Source of the DNA: Clostridium sp. OS1-26
Lineage (GTDB): Bacteria > Bacillota > Clostridia > Clostridiales > Clostridiaceae
Length of the DNA stretch: 64,000 nt
Assembly: GCF_030915445.1 (NCBI RefSeq)
Contig: NZ_CP133264.1
Coordinates: forward strand, 2,790,001-2,854,000
Direction of reading: 5' to 3'
Made by a program: the position numbers and the translations under genes. Below, piece by piece: positions 37,044-46,630 of the stretch (its first letter is position 1; each line of letters starts with the position of its first letter). Under the pieces are notes generated by a model. That model made no database searches and was not told the origin of the DNA. It saw only the letters and a list, made by a program, of their open reading frames with translations.

Positions 37044-37388
37044 TTGGAAGAAAAACAAAGAGTAATTCAAGAATATGTTCCGGGAAAACAAGTAACATTA
37101 GCTCATTTAATTGCTCATCCGAATAAGGCTGTATATAAAAAGTTAGGATTATCAGATGAGTATACTGAGGCTATAGGAATTTTAACTATAACGCCTAGTG
37201 AGGCTGCTATAATAGCATCTGATGTAGCAACTAAGGTAGCTGACGTAAAAATAGGCTTTGTAGACAGATTTAGTGGATCTCTTGTAATTGTAGGTGACGT
37301 TTCTAGCGTTGAAGTTGCATTAACAGAGGTTTTAAATATGCTCAGTACAGTGCTAGACTTTACTACAGCCAAGATAACTAAATCATAG
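37044..37388 (+). CDS. eutS: BMC shell protein EutS
   Basis: 114 residues from TTG 37044, 6 bases after GGAGTG; the longer upstream frame lies in the leader terminator. The start [20 protein letters not shown] matches EutS. It is a circularly permuted BMC domain that forms hexamers in the shell of the ethanolamine microcompartment, where bent EutS sheets may shape edges. First gene of the main operon; followed 11 bases later by eutP. Confidence 0.93.
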   Translation: MEEKQRVIQEYVPGKQVTLAHLIAHPNKAVYKKLGLSDEYTEAIGILTITPSEAAIIASDVATKVADVKIGFVDRFSGSLVIVGDVSSVEVALTEVLNMLSTVLDFTTAKITKS

Positions 37389-37399
37389 GAGGAATACCG

Positions 37400-37840
37400 T
37401 TGAAGAAGATAATGCTAATTGGACAAGTTGGCAGTGGAAAAACAAGTTTAACTCAAGCACTAAATAATGAAAAAGTAGAATATAAAAAAACTCAAGCAAT
37501 GGAATATAGTAATCTAGTTATAGATACTCCAGGAGAGTATATTGAAAATAGAATTTACTATAATGCATTGATTACAGAAGCTGTAGATGCAGATATTATT
37601 GGTCTTATACAGCCATGTAATAAAGAATTAAGTATTTTTCCGCCTGGCTTTGGAAGCATTTTTTCAAAACCTGTTATTGGAATAATAACTAAGATGGATT
37701 TATGTGTTGAAGATAAAGATATTAAAACTTCAGAGGAATATTTAATAGAAGCAGGTGCGGAAGAGATATTTAAAGTAAGTGTTATTGAAAATCTAGGAAT
37801 AGAAAACATAAAAAGTTATTTACATTGGAATAATAGTTAA
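37400..37840 (+). CDS. eutP: EutP/PduV-like GTPase-fold protein
   Basis: 146 residues from TTG 37400 after AGGAGGAA. A P-loop is present at the N terminus (Gly-Gln-Val-Gly-Ser-Gly-Lys-Thr-Ser), followed by a Asp-Thr-Pro-Gly-Glu-Tyr switch II and Thr-Lys-Met-Asp in place of Asn-Lys-x-Asp. EutP is a small Ras-like protein of eut loci; acetate kinase activity has been reported for the enteric protein, and PduV may localise compartments. The role here is inferred from position between eutS and eutV. Confidence 0.9.
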   Translation: MKKIMLIGQVGSGKTSLTQALNNEKVEYKKTQAMEYSNLVIDTPGEYIENRIYYNALITEAVDADIIGLIQPCNKELSIFPPGFGSIFSKPVIGIITKMDLCVEDKDIKTSEEYLIEAGAEEIFKVSVIENLGIENIKSYLHWNNS

Positions 37841-37887
37841 TAAATATTGTTCTGATTTGATTATTATTTCCAAAGAGGGGTGTAAAC

Positions 37888-38466
37888 ATGAGTAAAAAAA
37901 TTGTAATAGCCGATGATGAACCTATTACAAGGATGGACATTAGAGAAATGTTAGAAGAAGCTGGCTACGTTGTTGTAGGAGAAGCTTCAGATGGTTTTGA
38001 TGCTATTGAAGTATGTAAGAAACATTTACCTAATATCGTAATCATGGATATAAAAATGCCACTATTAGATGGAATAAATGCTTCAAAAATAATCATTCAA
38101 GAAGGACTAGCAGATGGTATTATTCTTCTAAGCGCTTATAGTGATACAAACTTTGTTGAGAAAGCAAAGGATGCAGGAGTAATTGGATATTTAGTAAAAC
38201 CATTAGATAATAAATCACTTATACCTGCGATAGAAGTAGCTATGGCTAAATCAAATGAACTAAAAGAAATGAAAAATAACATGATAAGTATAGAAAAAAA
38301 ACTTGAAGCAAGAAAAGTAATTGAAAAAGCTAAAGGTATATTAATGACTCAACATGGAATATCAGAAGAAGAGGCTTTTTCAATGATTAGAAACTTGAGT
38401 ATGAAGAAAAGAGTAACCATGAAAGATATAGCGGGAATAATAATCATGAGCAAAGATGGAATTTAA
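37888..38466 (+). CDS. eutV: ANTAR response regulator EutV
   Basis: 192 residues. A receiver domain (about 4-118) with the acidic Asp-Asp-Glu near 9-11, phospho-accepting Asp54 in Ile-Met-Asp-Ile-Lys-Met-Pro and a Lys in Val-Lys-Pro-Leu is joined by a coiled coil to an ANTAR RNA-binding domain (about 130-190; Ala-Lys-Gly-Ile-Leu-Met...Ala-Phe-Ser-Met-Ile-Arg). EutV-P is an antiterminator: a dimer holds two adjacent hexaloop hairpins in the nascent RNA and stops a terminator forming. Three such sites occur in this locus. ATG follows AGAGGGGTG. Confidence 0.95.
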   Translation: MSKKIVIADDEPITRMDIREMLEEAGYVVVGEASDGFDAIEVCKKHLPNIVIMDIKMPLLDGINASKIIIQEGLADGIILLSAYSDTNFVEKAKDAGVIGYLVKPLDNKSLIPAIEVAMAKSNELKEMKNNMISIEKKLEARKVIEKAKGILMTQHGISEEEAFSMIRNLSMKKRVTMKDIAGIIIMSKDGI

Positions 38467-38499
38467 TTTTACAAATAATAAGACAATGTAGGTAATAAT

Positions 38500-39906
38500 A
38501 TGAGTGAAATAAGAGAGTTGTGCTTAAAGCACACATGTTTAAATGATAAAGATATCGAAATTATTGAGAATATAGCTAGGACTATTCAATTAATTGCAGA
38601 TTCTGCTGGTGGTGATGTTTTTATAGACTGCCCAACTACTCATAAGGATGCGGCTATTGTGGTAGCTGAGGCAAAGCCTACAAATAAAGCATCCTTGTAC
38701 AAGCAAAAAGTAGTTGGAAAACTAGCCATAAGAGAAAATGAACCTGCAGTTATCAGAGCAATTGATATTGGAATACCTGGAAGAGATATAAAGGGAATAA
38801 CTCAAGAGCATATTAAAGTAAAGCAAAGTGTTGAACCTATAAGAAATAGTGATAATAAAACTATAGGTATACTTATAATAGAAAAAGATGTAACTGAAAA
38901 TTTAAACAATGATAGAAAGATGGAAATATTAGCAGAAGCAAATGAAGAGCTAACTACTCAAATTGAAAAGAAATATTACAAGGAAAGTGATATAACCTAC
39001 TATATTAATGAAGCTATATTAATATTTGATGAAAGTGGAATATTAAAATTTAAAAATCCAGGAGCAGACTTACTTTATAGTAAACTTGGATATAAAGAAG
39101 ATATAATAGGTATGAACTTTTCTAATTTATCCTTAGATAAAATTTATTTTAAGGATATTCTTTTAAATAATTGCATTGATGTATATGAACTTGAGGTGGG
39201 AGAAATGTGCCTACAAGTAAAATATATAGTTCAAAGCAATAAAGCTTTAAATTTGGTTGTACTAATTAGAGATATTACTGATATGAAGCAAAAGGAAAAG
39301 GAATTGATATTAAAATCTGTAGTTATAAAAGAAATTCATCATAGGGTTAAGAATAATCTTCAAACCATTGCGAGTCTTTTGAGACTTCAATCTAGAAGAA
39401 TTAAAAATGAAGAATTTCTAAATGCAATGAATGAAAGTATCAATAGAGTACTTAGCATTGCAGCAACTCATGAGATTCTAGCAAAGCAAGGAATTGATGA
39501 GGTTAATATAAAAGAAGTAATTAATAAAATAAAATCCAGTATAGTAAGCTTTGAAAAAAACGATGATGTCAATTTGAAAATTAATATTACTGGTGATGAT
39601 TTCACAGTAAGCTCAGATAAAGCTACATCAACAGCACTGGTAGTAAATGAACTCCTTCAAAACTCTATTAAACATGCTTTTAAAGATAGAAAGGAAGGAG
39701 AAATTACCATAAATATAGAACAGGGAAATAGCTATTCTACTATATCAATTATTGATAATGGAGTTGGATTTGATACTGATAAGGTTTCAACAAACAGTTT
39801 AGGATTGATGATAGTAAGAAGTTTAGTTAAGGATAAATTAGACGGTAATTTAAATATATATTCAAATAGTCAAGGTACAAAAGTAGTATTTGATTTTAAA
39901 ATTTAA
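38500..39906 (+). CDS. eutW: Ethanolamine-sensing histidine kinase EutW
   Basis: 468 residues, soluble. An N-terminal sensor region (about 1-135) is of the kind seen in EutW proteins, followed by a PAS domain (about 165-260), a HisKA_2 dimerisation segment with the phospho-accepting His near 280 (Glu-Ile-His-His-Arg-Val-Lys-Asn-Asn-Leu-Gln), and a HATPase_c domain ending with Asp-Asn-Gly-Val-Gly-Phe and Gly-Leu-Gly-like motifs. It should sense ethanolamine and phosphorylate EutV. It follows eutV closely and has a weak ribosome site. No membrane segment is present, so it senses the cytoplasmic pool. Confidence 0.93.
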   Translation: MSEIRELCLKHTCLNDKDIEIIENIARTIQLIADSAGGDVFIDCPTTHKDAAIVVAEAKPTNKASLYKQKVVGKLAIRENEPAVIRAIDIGIPGRDIKGITQEHIKVKQSVEPIRNSDNKTIGILIIEKDVTENLNNDRKMEILAEANEELTTQIEKKYYKESDITYYINEAILIFDESGILKFKNPGADLLYSKLGYKEDIIGMNFSNLSLDKIYFKDILLNNCIDVYELEVGEMCLQVKYIVQSNKALNLVVLIRDITDMKQKEKELILKSVVIKEIHHRVKNNLQTIASLLRLQSRRIKNEEFLNAMNESINRVLSIAATHEILAKQGIDEVNIKEVINKIKSSIVSFEKNDDVNLKINITGDDFTVSSDKATSTALVVNELLQNSIKHAFKDRKEGEITINIEQGNSYSTISIIDNGVGFDTDKVSTNSLGLMIVRSLVKDKLDGNLNIYSNSQGTKVVFDFKI

Positions 39907-39910
39907 TAAT

Positions 39911-40010
39911 AAGTACAAAGTTGTGCTTAGAAGTGGCAATGGAGCCCAGAGTATGTATTTTTAAGTAGTTATGAATAGCTATTTAAAAATACATATTCTG
40001 GGCTTTTATA
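39911..40010 (+). promoter_or_regulatory. EutV (ANTAR) dual-hairpin attenuator before eutA
   Basis: Hairpin 1: AAGTAC/GTGCTT with hexaloop AAAGTT (39917-39922). Hairpin 2: GGC/GCC with hexaloop AATGGA (39938-39943). Both fit the A1/G4 rule. The second overlaps a long terminator, GCCCAGAGTATGTATTTTTAA against its complement, closing near 40004 before TTTTATATTT. There is no room for a consensus promoter here, so it seems to gate read-through from eutW into eutABC. Confidence 0.85.
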
Positions 40011-40036
40011 TTTGACATATGAAAAGAGGTGAGAAA

Positions 40037-41470
40037 ATGCGAGAAAAAATATTGAGTGTAGGAATAGATATTGGAACATCAACTACGCAATTAGTATTTA
40101 GTAACATAACAATTGAAAATACAGCAAGCAGTTTTACTATACCTAGAATTAAGATTGTAGATAAAGAGCTTATTTATAGGAGTAGTATTCATTTTACCCC
40201 TCTTACCACACAAACCAAAATTGATGGAAATAAAGTTAGAGAGATTATAGAAATAGAATACAAAAGGGCTGGTGTTACTCCAAAGGACGTAAAAACAGGA
40301 GCAGTTATTATAACTGGAGAAACTGCCAGAAAAGAAAATGCAAACGAGGTATTGCAAAATCTTAGTGGTTTTGCAGGGGATTTTGTTGTAGCAACAGCAG
40401 GGCCTGATCTTGAATCTATCATTGCAGGTAGAGGAGCAGGAGCAGATAAAGTTTCTGATGAAAAAAATGCGTATGTTGTAAATATTGATATAGGTGGTGG
40501 AACATCTAATCTAGCATTATTCAAAAATGGGGAGCTTGTAGATACGGGATGTTTAGATATAGGTGGAAGGCTTATAAAGATTGATAAAGATACTAAGAAA
40601 ATTTACTATATATATCCTAAAATAAAAAAATTAGCAGAAAGTATAGGAGTCAAAATTGAAGTTGGTGATACTGCTGATATAGATAAAATAAGGAAAGTTG
40701 CTGGAGCAATGACCAAAATTCTAGAAGAATCTGTTTCAGTAAAAGCAAGAACTCCAATATATGAAGAGCTATTAACCAATAAAGGCATTAAAGATGGATA
40801 TAACATAGAATACATTACTTTTTCTGGTGGAGTAGCTGACTATGTATACAATGAAGATTACTTAGATCCATTCAAATATGGAGATATAGGGGTAATTTTA
40901 GGAGAAGAAATAGCTAAATCAGATTTGGTTAAAAAATTAAAGGTTAAATCTGCTATAGAAACTATTAGAGCCACAGTAGTTGGAGCTGGTTCTCATACTA
41001 CGGATATAAGCGGCAGTACTATAACCTATACAGATGATGTATTCCCAATAAAAAATTTACCTATATTAAAGCTGACAGCTGAAGATGAAGCTGGGGGATT
41101 TGATTCAATAGAAAAAAGTATAAGAGAAAAACTTAAGTGGTTTAACTTGGAGAATGAAAGTCAGCAAGTAGCTGTGGCAATAAAAGCCTTTAAAAGTCCA
41201 AGCTTTGAGGATATTCAAATGCTCGCAAGAGCTTTAATAAATGGAATGACTGAACTCTTAAAAAAGGGATACCCAATTTTTATTATTGTTGAAAACGATA
41301 TAGCGAAAGTTTTAGGACAAACCATATATCGTCAGTTAAATAAGAGCAGCATTGTAGTCTGTATCGACAGTATAAAGGTTGAAAATGGTGATTACATTGA
41401 TATTGGAAAACCATTAGTTAATGGAAAAGTTGTTCCAGTAGTAATAAAAACACTAGTCTTTAATTCTTAA
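40037..41470 (+). CDS. eutA: Ethanolamine ammonia-lyase reactivating factor EutA
   Basis: 477 residues from ATG 40037 after AAGAGGTGAG; an ATG at 40019 is in frame but has no ribosome site. ASKHA (actin/Hsp70-like) fold: Gly-Ile-Asp-Ile-Gly-Thr-Ser-Thr-Thr-Gln near the start is phosphate loop 1, and Asn-Ile-Asp-Ile-Gly-Gly-Gly-Thr-Ser near 150 is loop 2. EutA uses ATP to exchange damaged cobalamin on EutBC for fresh adenosylcobalamin. It directly precedes its client genes and shares their EutV-controlled leader. Confidence 0.95.
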   Translation: MREKILSVGIDIGTSTTQLVFSNITIENTASSFTIPRIKIVDKELIYRSSIHFTPLTTQTKIDGNKVREIIEIEYKRAGVTPKDVKTGAVIITGETARKENANEVLQNLSGFAGDFVVATAGPDLESIIAGRGAGADKVSDEKNAYVVNIDIGGGTSNLALFKNGELVDTGCLDIGGRLIKIDKDTKKIYYIYPKIKKLAESIGVKIEVGDTADIDKIRKVAGAMTKILEESVSVKARTPIYEELLTNKGIKDGYNIEYITFSGGVADYVYNEDYLDPFKYGDIGVILGEEIAKSDLVKKLKVKSAIETIRATVVGAGSHTTDISGSTITYTDDVFPIKNLPILKLTAEDEAGGFDSIEKSIREKLKWFNLENESQQVAVAIKAFKSPSFEDIQMLARALINGMTELLKKGYPIFIIVENDIAKVLGQTIYRQLNKSSIVVCIDSIKVENGDYIDIGKPLVNGKVVPVVIKTLVFNS

Positions 41471-41492
41471 TTTTAATAAAGGAGTGAATAGC

Positions 41493-42860
41493 GTGATACT
41501 AAAAACAAAATTATTTGGCAAAGTATATCAATTTAAAGATGTTAAAGAAGTATTAGCAAAGGCTAATGAAGAAAAATCAGGGGATAATTTAGCTGGAATT
41601 GGAGCTGAAAATGCTCAAGAAAGGGTTGCTGCTAAAGTTGTATTAAGTAATTTAACTGTTGCAGATTTAAGAAACAATCCAGTAGTTCCATATGAAATGG
41701 ATGAAGTTACAAGAATAATTCAGGATGCTGTTAATGAAAAAATCTATGGTGAAATAAAAAACTGGACAATCTCCGAACTTAGAGAGTGGATCTTAAATGA
41801 AAAAACTACAGGCGCAGATATAAGAAGAATAAGCAGAGGATTAACAAGTGAAGTTATCGCTGGAGTTGCTAAATTAATGTCTAATCTAGACTTAGTTTAT
41901 GGAGCTAGCAAAATTAAAGTTACAGCTCATGCTAACACAACTATTGGAGAAGTAGGAAGGTTATCTGCAAGATTGCAACCAAATCACCCAACAGATGATG
42001 TAGATGGAATTTTAGCGTCATTATTAGAAGGTTTAACTTATGGTATAGGTGATGCTGTTATAGGATTAAATCCAGTTGATGACACTGTAGGAAGTGTATC
42101 AAAAGTTTTAAAGAAATTTGAAGAAATAAAACAAAAATATGAAATACCAACTCAAAATTGTGTGCTTGCTCATGTAACTACACAAATGGAAGCAATAAAA
42201 CAAGGTGCACCTACAGACTTAATATTCCAAAGTATAGCAGGTTCTGAAAAAGGAAATGCAGCTTTCGGAATCACTGGAGATTTAATTGAAGAAGCAAGAC
42301 AGCTTGCATTAACTCAAGGTACAGCAGCAGGTCCAAATGTTATGTACTTTGAAACAGGACAAGGATCAGAGTTATCTTCAGATGCACATCATGGTGCTGA
42401 CCAGGTTACTATGGAAGCAAGATGCTATGGTTTTGCTAAGAAGTATCAACCATTTATAGTAAATACTGTTGTTGGATTTATAGGACCAGAGTATTTATAT
42501 GATAACAAACAGGTTATTAGAGCAGGCCTTGAAGATCACTTCATGGGTAAATTAACAGGACTTCCAATGGGCTGTGATGCTTGTTATACAAATCATATGA
42601 AGGCAGATCAAAATGATATAGAAAACTTAGCAATACTACTTGGTACTGCAGGATGTACTTATTTTATGGGAATTCCTCATGGTGATGACATAATGCTTAA
42701 CTATCAATGCACAGGTTTCCACGAAACTGCTGCATTAAGAGAACTTCTAGGTAAAAGACCAATAGCTGAATTTGAAGCATGGCTTGAGAAGTGGGGCTTC
42801 ATGGAAAATGGAAGACTAACAGGAAAAGCAGGCGATGGATCTGTATTTCTTAAGAAATAA
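41493..42860 (+). CDS. eutB: Ethanolamine ammonia-lyase large subunit
   Basis: 455 residues from GTG 41493 after AAAGGAGTG; the protein then aligns with the usual N terminus (Leu-Lys-Thr-Lys-Leu-Phe-Gly). EutB is a TIM barrel that binds ethanolamine and, with EutC, adenosylcobalamin, releasing acetaldehyde and ammonia by a radical mechanism. Conserved substrate-site features seen are the [10 protein letters not shown] and [10 protein letters not shown] segments. It lies between eutA and eutC in the expected order and is of normal length. Confidence 0.98.
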   Translation: MILKTKLFGKVYQFKDVKEVLAKANEEKSGDNLAGIGAENAQERVAAKVVLSNLTVADLRNNPVVPYEMDEVTRIIQDAVNEKIYGEIKNWTISELREWILNEKTTGADIRRISRGLTSEVIAGVAKLMSNLDLVYGASKIKVTAHANTTIGEVGRLSARLQPNHPTDDVDGILASLLEGLTYGIGDAVIGLNPVDDTVGSVSKVLKKFEEIKQKYEIPTQNCVLAHVTTQMEAIKQGAPTDLIFQSIAGSEKGNAAFGITGDLIEEARQLALTQGTAAGPNVMYFETGQGSELSSDAHHGADQVTMEARCYGFAKKYQPFIVNTVVGFIGPEYLYDNKQVIRAGLEDHFMGKLTGLPMGCDACYTNHMKADQNDIENLAILLGTAGCTYFMGIPHGDDIMLNYQCTGFHETAALRELLGKRPIAEFEAWLEKWGFMENGRLTGKAGDGSVFLKK

Positions 42861-42874
42861 GAGGGGGTAGAAGA

Positions 42875-43756
42875 ATGTTTTCAGAAAATGATTTAAAGAA
42901 ACTAGTAGAACAAGTTTTAGTAGAAATGACAACAAAACAAGAAGTAACTACTGCTTCAGAAAATAATATAGAAAAAAATACTACAGTTGATACAAATGGA
43001 ATGATTCCAGATATAACTGAGATTGATATAAAAACTACTCTTTTAGTTGATGATCCAACTGACAGAGAAGGATATTTAAAAATGAAAAAACATACTCCAG
43101 CAAGAATTGGTATTGGTAGAACTGGAGCAAGATACAAAACTGAGACAATGCTTAGATTTAGAGCAGACCATGCATCAGCCCAAGATTCAGTTTTTACAGA
43201 TGTTAATGAAGATATATTAAAAGAAATGAACTTAGTAACAGTTCAAACTAATTGTACATCTAAAGATGAGTTTATCACAAGACCAGACCTTGGAAGACAA
43301 ATATCTAAGGAAGAATTAGCTAAATTAAGCTCCTTTAAGAGAAATCCACAAGTTCAAGTATATGTATCAGATGGATTAAGTTCAAAAGCTATAGAAGCTA
43401 ATGTTAAAGATATTATACCAGCTTTAATGCAAGGTCTAGAAGGATATGGAATAACAGCTGGAACACCATTCTACGTAAAATTTGGAAGAGTTGGAGCTAT
43501 GGATGTTATTTCTGAGGAACTAGGTTCTGATGTAACCTGTGTATTGATAGGAGAAAGACCAGGTCTTGTTACAGCAGAAAGTATGAGTGCTTATATAACA
43601 TACAAAGGAACAGTTGGAATGCCTGAATCAAGAAGAACTGTTGTATCAAACATTCATAAGGGTGGTACACCTTCTGTTGAAGCAGGTGCGTATATTGCAG
43701 ATATCATTAAATTAATGCTTGAGAAAAAAGCAAGTGGATTAGATTTAAAACTATAA
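42875..43756 (+). CDS. eutC: Ethanolamine ammonia-lyase small subunit
   Basis: 293 residues. EutC completes the cobalamin site. The core (about 75-290) has [11 protein letters not shown] and Pro-Phe-Tyr-Val-Lys-Phe-Gly-Arg-Val. The first 18 residues ([14 protein letters not shown]) form a short amphipathic helix, then a Thr/Asp-rich linker to about residue 65: the layout of an encapsulation peptide that targets enzyme to the shell lumen. ATG follows GAGGGGG. Confidence 0.97.
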   Translation: MFSENDLKKLVEQVLVEMTTKQEVTTASENNIEKNTTVDTNGMIPDITEIDIKTTLLVDDPTDREGYLKMKKHTPARIGIGRTGARYKTETMLRFRADHASAQDSVFTDVNEDILKEMNLVTVQTNCTSKDEFITRPDLGRQISKEELAKLSSFKRNPQVQVYVSDGLSSKAIEANVKDIIPALMQGLEGYGITAGTPFYVKFGRVGAMDVISEELGSDVTCVLIGERPGLVTAESMSAYITYKGTVGMPESRRTVVSNIHKGGTPSVEAGAYIADIIKLMLEKKASGLDLKL

Positions 43757-43774
43757 TTTAGGAGGAATAATCAA

Positions 43775-44431
43775 ATGAAAAACGATCAACTTCGTCCAAC
43801 GGTATTAAGCGTTAAAATAATTCCTAATGTTAATGCTGATATGGTAAAGCAATTAGAGTTAAAGTCAGAACACAAAAGTATAGGTATCATTACTGCAGAC
43901 TGTGATGATGTAACATACACGGCTTTAGATGAGGCTACAAAGGCGGCAGATGTTGAAGTAGTGTATGGAAGATCCTTATATGGTGGAGCAGCAAATGCAA
44001 ACACCAAACTTGCTGGAGAAGTTATTGGAATAATTGCAGGTCCAAGTCCAGCAGAAGTTAGAAGTGGATTAAATGCAGCAGTAGATTTTATAGAAAGTGG
44101 AGTTGCTACTTTCTATAGTGCAAATGATGACGATAGTATAGCTTATTATGCGCAGTGTATATCAAGAACAGGATCATACCTTTCTAAAACAGCTGGAATT
44201 GAAGAAGGAGAAGCTTTAGCATACTTAATAGCACCACCAATGGAAGCTATATATGGATTAGATGCAGCAATGAAGGCCGCAGCTGTTGAACTTAAAGCTT
44301 TCTTTGGACCACCATCAGAAACAAACTTTGGTGGAGGATTATTAACAGGAAGCCAATCAGCATGTAAAGCAGCATGTGATGCCTTTGCAGCAGCAGTTAA
44401 GTTTGTAGCAGAAAACCCTACTGATTATTAA
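43775..44431 (+). CDS. eutL: BMC shell protein EutL
   Basis: 218 residues, two tandem permuted BMC domains, which make trimeric pseudohexamers. Members are proposed to gate a large central pore for substrates or cofactors. The N terminus (Leu-Arg-Pro-Thr-Val-Leu-Ser-Val-Lys-Ile-Ile-Pro-Asn-Val) and Gly-Pro-Pro-Ser-Glu-Thr-Asn-Phe-Gly-Gly near the C terminus are typical. ATG follows TAGGAGGAA. In the operon between the lyase and the K-like shell protein. Confidence 0.96.
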   Translation: MKNDQLRPTVLSVKIIPNVNADMVKQLELKSEHKSIGIITADCDDVTYTALDEATKAADVEVVYGRSLYGGAANANTKLAGEVIGIIAGPSPAEVRSGLNAAVDFIESGVATFYSANDDDSIAYYAQCISRTGSYLSKTAGIEEGEALAYLIAPPMEAIYGLDAAMKAAAVELKAFFGPPSETNFGGGLLTGSQSACKAACDAFAAAVKFVAENPTDY

Positions 44432-44446
44432 TACTAGGTAATATAT

Positions 44447-45118
44447 ATGAAACAATCCACACTAGGATTAATTGAAACTTATGGTTTTATCGGAGCTGTT
44501 GAAGCTCTTGATGTAGCCGCAAAAGCTGCAAATGTTGAACTGGTAAGCTGTGAATTTGTTAAAGGCGGTATTGTCACCATAATAATTACTGGTGAAGTGG
44601 CTTCTGTTAAGGCATCAGTCGAAGCTGCTGCTATAGCAGTAGAAAAATTAGGAGTACTTCGTAGTACTCATGTCATAGCTAGAGCTTATGACGAAGTACG
44701 GGACATACTTCAAGATGTAAAAAGCTCTGACCTAGTTAAAGAAGATGAGGTAAATGAAACTGAGGTAGGCTTAACTGAAATAGAAGATAGTGTGAATGAA
44801 ACTGAGGTAAACTTAACTGAAATAGACTTAAGTGAAGAATTTAAAGATAAAACAGAATTACTAAATAGTAATGATGAAGTAATAAAAGAAGAATTTGAAG
44901 AAGAAAAAAATAGTGAAGAAGTAACGGATGAAAAGATTAAAGAGAATGCTAAAATCTATACAACACGTGAAGAGCTTGAAGGTATGAAGGTAACAGAACT
45001 TAGAACTATAGCAAGAGGACTTCAAAATATACCTTTAACTAAAAAACAAATTAAGTTTTCTAAGAAAGAGCAACTTATTGAAGAAATACTTAAGAACAAT
45101 AGGAGGCAAGATAAGTGA
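44447..45118 (+). CDS. BMC-domain protein with acidic linker and SAP/Rho-N-like tail (EutK-like)
   Basis: 223 residues. Residues 1-95 are a canonical BMC domain (Leu-Gly-Leu-Ile-Glu-Thr-Tyr-Gly-Phe-Ile-Gly-Ala-Val-Glu-Ala). Residues 96-173 are a strongly acidic linker with an internal duplication of Val-Asn-Glu-Thr-Glu-Val-x-Leu-Thr-Glu-Ile. Residues 174-223 are basic and resemble SAP or Rho N-terminal helix-extension-helix folds (Met-Lys-Val-Thr-Glu-Leu-Arg-Thr-Ile-Ala...Lys-Lys-Glu-Gln-Leu-Ile-Glu-Glu-Ile-Leu), which bind nucleic acid elsewhere. Enteric EutK is also a BMC domain fused to a helix-turn-helix-like tail, so this is probably its counterpart with a different tail. Overlaps eutE by four bases (GTGA). 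Confidence 0.85.
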   Translation: MKQSTLGLIETYGFIGAVEALDVAAKAANVELVSCEFVKGGIVTIIITGEVASVKASVEAAAIAVEKLGVLRSTHVIARAYDEVRDILQDVKSSDLVKEDEVNETEVGLTEIEDSVNETEVNLTEIDLSEEFKDKTELLNSNDEVIKEEFEEEKNSEEVTDEKIKENAKIYTTREELEGMKVTELRTIARGLQNIPLTKKQIKFSKKEQLIEEILKNNRRQDK

Positions 45119-46581
45119 CAAGTTTAGATAAAGATTTAATGTCAATACAAGAAACTAGAAACCTTATTATGAGTGCTAAAAAAGCCCAAGAAATATATAA
45201 AACTTTTTCACAAGAGAAAGTTGATGCAATTGTTAAGGCTGTTGCTGCAGCTGCTGAGAAGGAAGCAAGTAGACTTGCTAAGATGGCTTTTGAAGAAACA
45301 GGTTTTGGGAAATGGGAAGACAAAATAGTTAAGAACACTTTCGCTAGTAAAGTGGTCTATGAAAAAATAAAGGATATGAAAACTATAGGAATAGTTAGGG
45401 AAGAAAAGGTTGGTAAATACTTTGAAGTGGCTGTCCCTGTAGGAGTGGTTGCAGCATTAATTCCTTCAACTAACCCAACATCAACTACTATATATAAAAC
45501 TTTAATCTCCCTAAAATCAGGAAATGGAATAGTAGTTTCACCTCACCCAAATGCAAAAAACTGTATCATCGAAACTGCTAATATATTAAAAGAAGCAGCG
45601 GTTAATGCAGGAGCGCCAGAGGGACTAATAGGATGTATAACTATACCATCTCTAGAGGCTACTAATATATTAATGAAACATAGAGATACAGCATTAATTC
45701 TTGCAACTGGTGGAGAAGCTATGGTTAAAGCTGCTTACAGCTCAGGAACTCCAGCTATAGGAGTAGGGCCAGGAAATGGACCTGCATTTATAGACAAGTC
45801 TGCTAATGTTTCCCTAGCAGTTAAGAGAATTTTAGATAGTAAAACCTTTGATAATGGAGTGATTTGTGCTTCAGAGCAATCAATAGTAGTTGAAAGCTCA
45901 ATGAAAGAAATTGTTATAAATGAACTTAAAAAACAAGGAGCATATTTCCTAAATGAAGAAGAATCACAAAAGTTAGGAAACTTTATTTTAAGAGCTAATG
46001 GAACAATGAATCCACAAATAGTTGGTAAAAGTGTTGAAGCATTAGCTTCAATGGCTAAATTAAATGTTCCAAAGGGAGCTAGAGTTTTAATATCAGAGCA
46101 AACTACAGTTGGCAAAAACAACCCATATTCTAGAGAAAAGCTCACTCCAATATTGGCATTCTATACTGTAGAGAGTGTAGAGGATGGAATTAAGCTTTGC
46201 ACAGAAATATTGATGAATGAAGGAAAAGGTCATACATTAGTAATTCATAGCGAAGATGAAAATATAGTTAGAGAGTTTGGACTTAGAATTCCAGTTTCAA
46301 GATTGTTAGTTAATACACCAGGAGCCTTAGGCGGAATTGGTGCTTCAACTAATCTTGTTCCAGCACTTACATTAGGCTGTGGTGCAGTAGGAGGAAGTTC
46401 AACTTCAGATAATATAGGACCTATGAATTTATTAAATATAAAAAGAGTAGCTTATGGTGTTAAAGAGCTTGAAGAACTAAAGGGAAGTGAAGTTGTACAA
46501 CCTACAGCTCAAATTCCTGAAGAATATCTAGAGCTTATCATTAGCAAAGTAGTTGAAAAATTAGCATTAATTAATAAATAA
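45115..46581 (+). CDS. eutE: CoA-acylating acetaldehyde dehydrogenase EutE
   Basis: 488 residues from GTG 45115 after AGGAGG. It oxidises acetaldehyde with NAD+ and CoA to acetyl-CoA within the compartment. The catalytic Cys is in Gly-Val-Ile-Cys-Ala-Ser-Glu-Gln near residue 247 and the dinucleotide region includes Ala-Thr-Gly-Gly. After a Pro-Thr-Ala linker, the last 20 residues (Glu-Glu-Tyr-Leu-Glu-Leu-Ile-Ile-Ser-Lys-Val-Val-Glu-Lys-Leu) form an amphipathic helix like an encapsulation peptide, here at the C terminus. The start overlaps the K-like gene, implying translational coupling. Confidence 0.96.
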   Translation: MTSLDKDLMSIQETRNLIMSAKKAQEIYKTFSQEKVDAIVKAVAAAAEKEASRLAKMAFEETGFGKWEDKIVKNTFASKVVYEKIKDMKTIGIVREEKVGKYFEVAVPVGVVAALIPSTNPTSTTIYKTLISLKSGNGIVVSPHPNAKNCIIETANILKEAAVNAGAPEGLIGCITIPSLEATNILMKHRDTALILATGGEAMVKAAYSSGTPAIGVGPGNGPAFIDKSANVSLAVKRILDSKTFDNGVICASEQSIVVESSMKEIVINELKKQGAYFLNEEESQKLGNFILRANGTMNPQIVGKSVEALASMAKLNVPKGARVLISEQTTVGKNNPYSREKLTPILAFYTVESVEDGIKLCTEILMNEGKGHTLVIHSEDENIVREFGLRIPVSRLLVNTPGALGGIGASTNLVPALTLGCGAVGGSSTSDNIGPMNLLNIKRVAYGVKELEELKGSEVVQPTAQIPEEYLELIISKVVEKLALINK

Positions 46582-46630
46582 AACAAATATAAAAAAATAA
46601 TTATAGTGTAAATTTGAGGAGGATAATAAA

